DNA from: CAZSNT01 sp964607765
GTDB lineage: Bacteria > Verrucomicrobiota > Lentisphaeria > Oligosphaerales > JABHEG01
Assembly: GCA_964607765.1 (NCBI GenBank)
Contig: CAZSNT010000152.1
Coordinates: forward strand, 1 to 24,337
Reading direction: 5' to 3'
DNA length: 24,337 nt
Positions 8,401-13,651 of the stretch are shown here, piece after piece. The first letter of the stretch is position 1. Each line of letters starts with the position of its first letter. The position numbers and the translations under genes are program-made. The notes beneath the pieces were generated by a model. The model did no database searches and was not told the origin of the DNA. It worked only from the letters and a program-made list of their open reading frames with translations.

Positions 8401-9384
8401 CCGGCCTACGCAGGCATGGAACTGCAGATCATCGACACGCCCGGGTACGAGAAGAAGCACAAGCTGCAGGACTGGCAAGTGCACGGCTCGATCTACGGCG
8501 TGGCGCCCGCCAAACGCGGGGCGCTGAAGCCGGCAGGCGAATGGAACCACCAGGAAGTCCGGGCAATCGGCCCGAAGATCACAGTGATTCTGAACGACAC
8601 AACCATCGTCGACACAGATCTCAGCAAGATCACGAAGACTGCCGATGGGAAAGGGCTGAAAGCGCACCCCGGCCTGGCGCGGCACAAGGGACACCTCGGC
8701 TGGCTCGGACACGGTGCGCACGTGGAGTTCCGGAACGTGAAGATCAAGCCGCTCGAGCCGTACACGGCCGGCCCCCACAATGCGCCGCCCGAGGGATTCG
8801 TGCCCCTGTTCAACGGTAAGGACTTGAGTGGCTGGAAAGGGCTGGTGGCCAACCCGAAGAAGCGCGCTGCCATGACGCCGCAACAGTTGGCTGACGCGCA
8901 GAAGAAGGCCGATGACGACATGCGCAGGCACTGGCGTGTCGAGGACGGGACGCTGGTGTTCGACGGCAAGGGACACAGCCTGTGCACGGCAAAGGACTAC
9001 GGCGACTTCGAGATGCTCGTGGACTGGAAGATCCAGAAGGGCGGCGACAGCGGCGTCTACCTGCGCGGCTCGCCCCAAGTCCAGATTTGGGATCCGGCCA
9101 AGTGGCCCGAGGGCTCGGGGGGGCTCTACAACAACAAGAAGAACCCGCGCAAGCCGCTTGCGTGCGTGGACAACCCGATCGGGCAGTGGAACCGCCTCCG
9201 CATTCTGATGGTCGGCGAGAAGGTCACCGTCTGGCTGAACGGCGAGAAGGTGGTCGACAACGTGGTGCTGGAGAACTACTGGGAACGCTCCAAACCGATC
9301 TACCCGACCGGCCAGCTCGAGCTCCAGAGTCACGGCAGCCTGCTGTGGTTCCGCAACGTCTACGTCCGCGAAATCCCGCGCTAG
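5488..9384 (+). CDS. Exported HEAT-repeat / discoidin / double DUF1080 fusion protein
   Basis: This 1298-residue protein starts at an ATG 8 nt after AGGGAG. An N-terminal Sec signal ends around residue 28 (SYAQA). Residues about 30-725 are Ala-rich alpha-helical HEAT/PBS-lyase-like repeats with recurring D-x-x-V-R-x-A-A-L units. Residues 735-866 form an F5/8 type C (discoidin) carbohydrate-binding domain, starting NLALGKP, with an AVDG turn and a closing AEIEVY. A proline-rich linker follows near 880. Two DUF1080 (3-keto-disaccharide hydrolase, concanavalin-like) domains occupy about 900-1091 and 1102-1298, each opening with LFNGKDL(T/S)GW and containing a GDF-x-(L/M) strand. The second carries an extra charged insertion near 1116-1135. 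DUF1080 proteins are reported to cleave glycosides oxidised at C3, and the preceding dehydrogenase would supply that substrate. The HEAT array may hold the enzyme to the surface or to partners. The domains are certain; the substrate is inferred. Confidence 0.92.
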   Translation: MSNISRHITVWLASSVIALSGHSSYAQAAGATALVDKLTWAAPKDGQAAIEAIAAKAPAAVVNVASLLREPGKGDDAKARFALHGVALQAAAGKSEAVRQAVTQGLVSALSAAPGVEVKAFLVRQLQIVGKDEAVPALAPLLSDKRLCGPAVQALTCIGSDQAKAALRKALAGADSTIVTGLVQALGKLRDAAAADTLLQRADSTDPDVRAAALYALANIGEPAVAPRLEAAMGSAKGFAQARAERHYLLLAQRRAEAGDVATAGVMSRRLLNQPVTPGTRHTACGALSVIVDAFGVDALADLLRAAESKDWQVRENALKLAQALPQARVSAEFAAKAAGDGDPAMRAAIVSMLSRRGDEAAVAAVLKAAGDSDPIVRRAALAAVPRLKTAAAVTPLLAAMAKGDAEDVAAAQAALTWASSPGLATAAADLLAKASVPGRIALLDLLAVRKASAQAPAVMAATADADSGVRRAALKALETLAQARELPAVITVLSSATSSSESAAAQRVVAGICSRSPAAVADVVKAHGTAAGKPRAALSGALALIGGADALQAVVADLKRPDQADKDAAVRALAGWRDLGAAPPLLELAKTSENKVHRVLALRGYVRLIGQPGGPKPARAAAMLKEAMAVAGSPADKKLVLGGLGNVRHDSAVQLAAASLADPALLEEAAAAVVKMACPRDRRDKGMKSPQAFQALTQVAKLSKNKATVTKAAAHLKSFPNATSKVPSVAKKDNLALGKPVSISCKQQGSRGPKGAVDGKLGRADGYFGDRWPSWLKVDLQAAAQIDTVRVIFYWDGKRFYTYTIDVSADGKTWTQVADNSKNKTPANADGLVHRFKPVSARYVRLNMLKNSVNEAVHIAEIEVYAAGKAPKKFKSAAAPPPPPPAKAVTPLPEPDKDGYIALFNGKDLTGWMGSLNGYDVKDGIMFCKAKGGGKLFTEHQFGDFILQFDFKLTSGANNGLAIRSPDKGNPAYAGMELQIIDTPGYEKKHKLQDWQVHGSIYGVAPAKRGALKPAGEWNHQEVRAIGPKITVILNDTTIVDTDLSKITKTADGKGLKAHPGLARHKGHLGWLGHGAHVEFRNVKIKPLEPYTAGPHNAPPEGFVPLFNGKDLSGWKGLVANPKKRAAMTPQQLADAQKKADDDMRRHWRVEDGTLVFDGKGHSLCTAKDYGDFEMLVDWKIQKGGDSGVYLRGSPQVQIWDPAKWPEGSGGLYNNKKNPRKPLACVDNPIGQWNRLRILMVGEKVTVWLNGEKVVDNVVLENYWERSKPIYPTGQLELQSHGSLLWFRNVYVREIPR

Positions 9385-9387
9385 CCG

Positions 9388-10233
9388 TCACCACCACCCG
9401 GGCATGCGACCGGCCTGCAGGCGCTGGATCGTAGCCGTGTCCGCCTGGAACGGTGGGTCGATCGGCACTGGCACGGGCAGCTCGAGTGTGCCGGCAAACG
9501 GCGTCTTCGCCAGGTTCATGTTGTAGGCCAGTGCCATCAGCGTGTGCAGGTTGATCACGTCCAGCGCGTTGTAGGCGAGCAAGGTGTCGAGAGCTTTGGC
9601 GTTCCCCTGTCGCGCGTAGTCCTTCCATAGCAGCACGGCGAAGAAGCCGTCCACGTCAGCGAGGTCTTTCCGGTCCAGGCCGAGCAGTTTCTCGCAGTTC
9701 TTCAGGCCGCCGCGGTACCCGCAGCTGGCAAGCACGTAACGCAGGTCGATGTGCGGCTGGTCGATGGTCACGCCTAACGCGGTGCGAATGAACGGCAGAT
9801 CGAACGTCTTCCCGTTGAACGTCACGATCAGACCGTAGCGCTCCATGTCGCGCCCGAACTCGTCCAGGTTCTGGCCGTGCACGTAGTGGTGCACGTCAGA
9901 GCCGTCGTAAACGCAGATGGTGGTGACATGGTCCACACCCGCTGCCAGGCCCGTTGTCTCGATGTCGAGGAAGGCGACAGGACCTCGCGCCTGCGGGAAC
10001 AGGCGCCAATGCTCGGCCGTGGCCAGGGAGCCTGTGAAGTAGTCCAGGTCCCCGGCCTCCAGCCGCGTTGCGGACTCCGCAACGGCGGCCTTCAAGGTGG
10101 CCGTGCGCGCCGCAGACAGCGGCAGCGTGGGGGCCGTCAGTGCCGTTTCCCAGTCCGGAATCCCGGCTTGCCACAGACGTTGCTCTGTGCCTTGGCCGAT
10201 GCCGCGGATATGGCAGAACGTGTTGGTCAGCAT
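9388..10233 (-). CDS. YprB-like ribonuclease H-fold DEDDy 3'-5' exonuclease
   Basis: This 281-residue protein opens with a helix-hairpin-helix-like segment (IRGIGQGTE, residues 9-17) followed by a DEDDy exonuclease domain. Asp90 and Glu92 lie in FLDIETTG, Asp145 in FNGKTFDLPF, and Tyr221 and Asp225 in AYNALD. This layout is that of the YprB-type RNase H-like family (PF13482-like). The family is predicted to act as a nuclease on nucleic acid ends; the substrate is generally not known. The gene is tail-to-tail with the DUF1080 gene, with only 3 bp between stop codons, and has no evident functional link to it. Its upstream region contains the MITE-like element, which may supply or disturb its promoter. 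AAGGG lies 7 nt before the ATG. Confidence 0.88.
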   Translation of the reverse strand: MLTNTFCHIRGIGQGTEQRLWQAGIPDWETALTAPTLPLSAARTATLKAAVAESATRLEAGDLDYFTGSLATAEHWRLFPQARGPVAFLDIETTGLAAGVDHVTTICVYDGSDVHHYVHGQNLDEFGRDMERYGLIVTFNGKTFDLPFIRTALGVTIDQPHIDLRYVLASCGYRGGLKNCEKLLGLDRKDLADVDGFFAVLLWKDYARQGNAKALDTLLAYNALDVINLHTLMALAYNMNLAKTPFAGTLELPVPVPIDPPFQADTATIQRLQAGRMPGWW

Positions 10234-10265
10234 GGATGATCCCTTGCCCTTGCGGTGTATCTCCT

Positions 10266-10397
10266 CACCCTAATGTAGAATGGCGCTGTCTAAGATAAGG
10301 GTCAAGAAGTCGTCTGCGGGACCAATCTCGCTCACCCACGGCACAAAGCCGTGGGGGTCGTTTCAAGGCTTATCTAGCGCCATTCCACCCTAATGTA
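10266..10397. mobile_element. MITE-like element with 12-bp flanking direct repeats
   Basis: CACCCTAATGTA occurs twice, at 10266-10277 and 10386-10397, as expected of a target-site duplication. The 108 bp between start with GAATGGCGCT (10278-10287) and end with its exact reverse complement (10376-10385). A second inner pair, AGATAAG (10293-10299) and CTTATCT (10369-10375), extends the inverted repeat; the left arm has 5 extra bases. A perfect 8-bp hairpin lies in the core. No transposase is encoded. This is the layout of a miniature inverted-repeat element mobilised in trans. The family is not identified; a 12-bp duplication would fit IS4-like enzymes, but that is conjecture. Confidence 0.65.
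10335..10355. repeat. Perfect 8-bp stem-loop inside the MITE-like element
   Basis: CCCACGGC (10335-10342) and GCCGTGGG (10348-10355) flank a 5-nt ACAAA loop. TTTCAAGG follows a few bases later, so the stretch resembles the hairpin-plus-TCAA right end of IS200/IS605 elements or the 3' end of their TnpB guide RNA. It has no run of T and is not a convincing terminator. Confidence 0.6.
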
Positions 10398-10445
10398 ACC
10401 GGCCAGCAGTGCTTTGCGCGGTCCTGTCTTCGCCGTTGGCCGGTT
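10397..10445. repeat. 9-bp inverted repeat in the intergenic gap
   Basis: AACCGGCCA (10397-10405) and TGGCCGGTT (10437-10445) are exact reverse complements separated by 31 bp, directly next to the MITE-like element. The rest of the gap to 10569 holds only the ribosome site of the next gene (GGAAAGGAG, 10554-10562) and no other gene or clear promoter. Confidence 0.45.
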
Positions 10446-10569
10446 GTGGAGAACCGGCGCCTCCAGGGGAGAGAGGGGTAGGGATGGGGTTCCTCCATGA
10501 TCCCGTGCAACGGCACAATTCAGGTGTAGATTCATGGTCCCGGCCCGCAGGCAGGAAAGGAGCTCTTGC

Positions 10570-13500
10570 ATGACACACAGAGCGTTGAGAGTCGTAGCGT
10601 TTTTTGCCCTGACAGCAGTGGTTCCCGCGGCCACCATCGACCCGGCCGCGCGCGAACGGGCGGATGCCATCTTCTCCGCAACCGGTGTGAGCAATGGCTT
10701 GATTGTGCATCTCGGCTGCGGTGATGGGCAGCTGACCGCGGCTCTGTCGCGGAATGGCGCGAACGTGGTCCACGGCCTGGCTCCGGATCCCGCGCAGGCA
10801 GCCAGGGCGCGGCAGACGATTCGTGGGCTTGATCTGTATGGGCCAGTCGCTGTGGCGTGCTGCAACTCCGCACCGTTGCCCTACATCGACCACTTGGTGA
10901 ATCTCCTCGTTGTCGAGGATGCCGGCGCGGTCCCGGAAGCCGAGATGCTGCGTGTCCTCGTTCCGGGCGGCGTCGCGTACGTGCGTCGCGACGGCGCCTG
11001 GACCAAGATGGTCAAGCCACCCCGGTCGGGTGTGGACGAATGGACGCATTACATGTACGACGCCAGCGGCAATGCCGTGGCTCGTGACACGGTTCTCGGC
11101 CCGCCCGGCAGCCTGCAATGGACGGCAGGTCCAAGCCACACGCGCAGCCACGAATACACGCCCAGCATCAGTGCGCTGGTCTCGAGTGGCGGGCGTCTGT
11201 TCTACATCTTGGACCAGGGCCCGGTCGGCAACCTGCAGGCCGCGCCGGATTGGCATGTGGTTGCCCGCGATGCACACAACGGCGTGGTGCTCTGGCGACG
11301 GCGTATAGGCGAGTGGTTCTCGCACATGTGCGGCTGGACGTCGGGGCCCAAACAGCTCCCACGTCGGTTGGTGGCGGCTGGTGATCGCGTTTACGTCACG
11401 CTCGGCTACCATGCACCCGTCAGTGCGCTCGACGCGGCCACCGGGGAGGTGATCCGAACGTACACGGGCACGGAGGGCGCGGATGAGATCATCTGGCACG
11501 AGGGTGTACTCGCGGTGGTCGTGAGGAAGGTGACCCCCGAGCGGCTGGCACAGTACAAGGAGTGGACTGATCTGGCCAAGCGCCGCGGCAGTCCGTTGCA
11601 CGATCGCGATACTGCCAAGCCCTTGGCGAGCAAGCGCCGTCAGACGGAGAATCGGGCGCCAACGTCGCTCACCGTGTTCGAGGCGGACAGCGGCAAGAAG
11701 CTGTGGGGGTTGACCGGTGCGGACACTGCCGGGCTCCGGCCGCTCAGCCTGCGGGCCTGCGGCGATCGGCTCTACCTGAACAAGGATGGTGGCCTGTTCA
11801 GCTTTGCGCTCCGCAGCGGCAAGCCGCTGTGGTCCAAGCAGTCCGACCCGCCGCGCGCGGTGCGCGAGGATGCGATCGTGCGTTGGGGCAAGACGGCGGT
11901 GATTCTGATGTCGCCGGAAGACGGCAGCGTGCGTTGGACACAGAAGCCGTTGCTGGCAAACGTCCGAGACGTGTTCATTGTCGGCGATTCGGTCTGGATT
12001 GGCGGGTTCAAGCCGTTCGATACCGGCCGCAAACACACGGGCTCGGCGTGGGGGCCGTATTTCGCGGTCCAGCGTGATCTGGCGACGGGGAAGGTGCTGC
12101 GTGAAGTGGCGCCTGAGAATCCGGGGCACCACCAGCGTTGCTATTCCAGCAAAGCGACCGAGCGTTACATCCTCGGTGGGCGGCGCGGCACGGAGTTCAT
12201 TGACCTGGCGTCCGGCGAGCTGCGCTGGAACAGCTGGGCGCGCGGCATTTGCCGCTACGGTGTGATGCCGGCCAACGGTCTGCTGTACGTGCCGCCGCAT
12301 TCGTGCGGCTGCTACATCACGGCGAAGCTGACGGGATTCAACGCCCTGGCAGCGGCCGCTGCCAGGGCCGTGTTCCCACCCGCCGTATCGGCACGGCTCG
12401 ATAAGGGCCCGGCGTATGCGCGTTCCGCACCCCCCGTTCCGTATTCCGAAGACTGGCCGACCTACCGGGGCGACGCGGCCCGCAGTGCTCGTGCTCGGTG
12501 TGCTGTGTCCGCCGAGCTGACCGCGAAGTGGCAGGTGACGGTTGGCGGCTCCGTGACTGCACCAACGACGGCGGCCGGCAAGGTGTTTCTGGCGCGCCCC
12601 GAACGGCACCAGTTGCTGGCCCTTGACGCTGCGTCGGGCAAGCGAGAATGGACATTCACCGGCGGCGGCCGCATTGACTCGCCGCCCACCATCCACAACG
12701 GCCGGGCGCTGGTCGGGTGCAGGGATGGGGTCGTTTATAGCCTGCAGGCTGCGGACGGGGCCATGGCGTGGAGTTTCCGTGCTGCGCGTGACGCACGACA
12801 CCTTCCGGCCCACGGCCAGCTCGAGTCGGTCTGGCCTGTGCACGGCAGCGTGCTCGTGCAGGATGGCGTTGCGGCTTTCACGGCCGGTAGGTCATCATAT
12901 CTGGATGGCGGCATCGACCTGTTTCGGATCGACCCGGCAACGGGGAAGACGCTTTCGCGCACGGGTATCCACAGTCCGGACCCGGAGACGGGCCTGCAAC
13001 CCCCGCAGTACAATGCGAACGGCATGCCGGGCACGCGTTCGGATATTCTGGTTGCTGACGACAAGCACATGTATGTGCGGCACTTGGTCTTCAGCAAGGA
13101 AGGCGTGGAGCAGGATCTGCAAGTGCCGCACCTGTTCACACTGACCGACTTCCTGGACGCGTCGTGGACGCATCGCTCCTACTGGGTGTTCGCCGAGAAA
13201 TCGTCGATCTCGACCGGATGCAGCGGGCGTGACCGCAAGCTGATCTTCGGGCGTCAGCTCATCGTTGACGACACCACAATCTACGGGTACGGGCGGAAGA
13301 ACGTGCACTGGTCCAACGAGTTCCTGGACGGGCCGTACCGGCTGTACGCCCGGAAGCGTACTGCGGTCGAGCCCGCCTGGGAAGCCAAGGTCCCAATCCA
13401 GATCCATGCGATGGTCCTTGCCGGCGACGTCATCTTCGCGGCCGGCCCTGGCGTGGAGACGGTCGGCAAGACTGAAGTTGCGGCCGGCCGGCAGGGCGCA

Positions 13501-13650
13501 TTGCTTCTCGCCGTGTCGGCGGCGGACGGCGCGGAGTTGGCTCGCTATCCCCTGACGGCGCCGCCCGTGTCCGATGGCATTGCTGCTGCGCGCGGCGAGT
13601 TGTTCCTGACGCTCGTCGATGGCAGCGTGCTGTGCATGACCGGCAAGTAG
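10570..13650 (+). CDS. Exported methyltransferase-like / PQQ-type beta-propeller fusion protein
   Basis: The ATG at 10570 is chosen because GGAAAGGAG lies 7 nt upstream and a signal peptide begins directly there (hydrophobic residues 7-20, Ala-rich end near 22); an in-frame ATG at 10534 has neither. The 1026-residue product has a Rossmann methyltransferase-like region at about 40-150 with a SAM-type glycine motif VHLGCGDG (46-53) and a VPGG turn (131-134). Beta-propeller sequence follows in two stretches, about 160-600 and 628-1026, the second opening with DWPTYRGD and carrying PQQ-like repeats of the form LLALDAASGKREW. Proteins of this layout occur in Planctomycetes and Lentisphaerae with no known function. 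It is tail-to-tail with the glycoside hydrolase gene (1 bp between stops), suggesting a surface or periplasmic role in polysaccharide use. That role is inference. Confidence 0.88.
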   Translation: MTHRALRVVAFFALTAVVPAATIDPAARERADAIFSATGVSNGLIVHLGCGDGQLTAALSRNGANVVHGLAPDPAQAARARQTIRGLDLYGPVAVACCNSAPLPYIDHLVNLLVVEDAGAVPEAEMLRVLVPGGVAYVRRDGAWTKMVKPPRSGVDEWTHYMYDASGNAVARDTVLGPPGSLQWTAGPSHTRSHEYTPSISALVSSGGRLFYILDQGPVGNLQAAPDWHVVARDAHNGVVLWRRRIGEWFSHMCGWTSGPKQLPRRLVAAGDRVYVTLGYHAPVSALDAATGEVIRTYTGTEGADEIIWHEGVLAVVVRKVTPERLAQYKEWTDLAKRRGSPLHDRDTAKPLASKRRQTENRAPTSLTVFEADSGKKLWGLTGADTAGLRPLSLRACGDRLYLNKDGGLFSFALRSGKPLWSKQSDPPRAVREDAIVRWGKTAVILMSPEDGSVRWTQKPLLANVRDVFIVGDSVWIGGFKPFDTGRKHTGSAWGPYFAVQRDLATGKVLREVAPENPGHHQRCYSSKATERYILGGRRGTEFIDLASGELRWNSWARGICRYGVMPANGLLYVPPHSCGCYITAKLTGFNALAAAAARAVFPPAVSARLDKGPAYARSAPPVPYSEDWPTYRGDAARSARARCAVSAELTAKWQVTVGGSVTAPTTAAGKVFLARPERHQLLALDAASGKREWTFTGGGRIDSPPTIHNGRALVGCRDGVVYSLQAADGAMAWSFRAARDARHLPAHGQLESVWPVHGSVLVQDGVAAFTAGRSSYLDGGIDLFRIDPATGKTLSRTGIHSPDPETGLQPPQYNANGMPGTRSDILVADDKHMYVRHLVFSKEGVEQDLQVPHLFTLTDFLDASWTHRSYWVFAEKSSISTGCSGRDRKLIFGRQLIVDDTTIYGYGRKNVHWSNEFLDGPYRLYARKRTAVEPAWEAKVPIQIHAMVLAGDVIFAAGPGVETVGKTEVAAGRQGALLLAVSAADGAELARYPLTAPPVSDGIAAARGELFLTLVDGSVLCMTGK

Positions 13651-13651
13651 C

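Noticed and set aside
7036..9333. 765-codon antisense open frame under the DUF1080 fusion
   Set aside because: It is a shadow of a sense gene with clear discoidin and DUF1080 domains.
10335..10355. Intrinsic terminator
   Set aside because: The stem is good but no T-run follows in either direction, and neither neighbouring gene ends nearby.
10271..10369. Short minus-strand open frame across the MITE-like element
   Set aside because: About 30 codons with no start codon or ribosome site; this length is expected by chance, and the repeat structure explains the stretch better.
10390..12843. 817-codon antisense open frame under the PQQ-propeller gene
   Set aside because: It has no family motifs and a low-complexity Arg/His-rich composition; the sense gene has a signal peptide and PQQ repeats.
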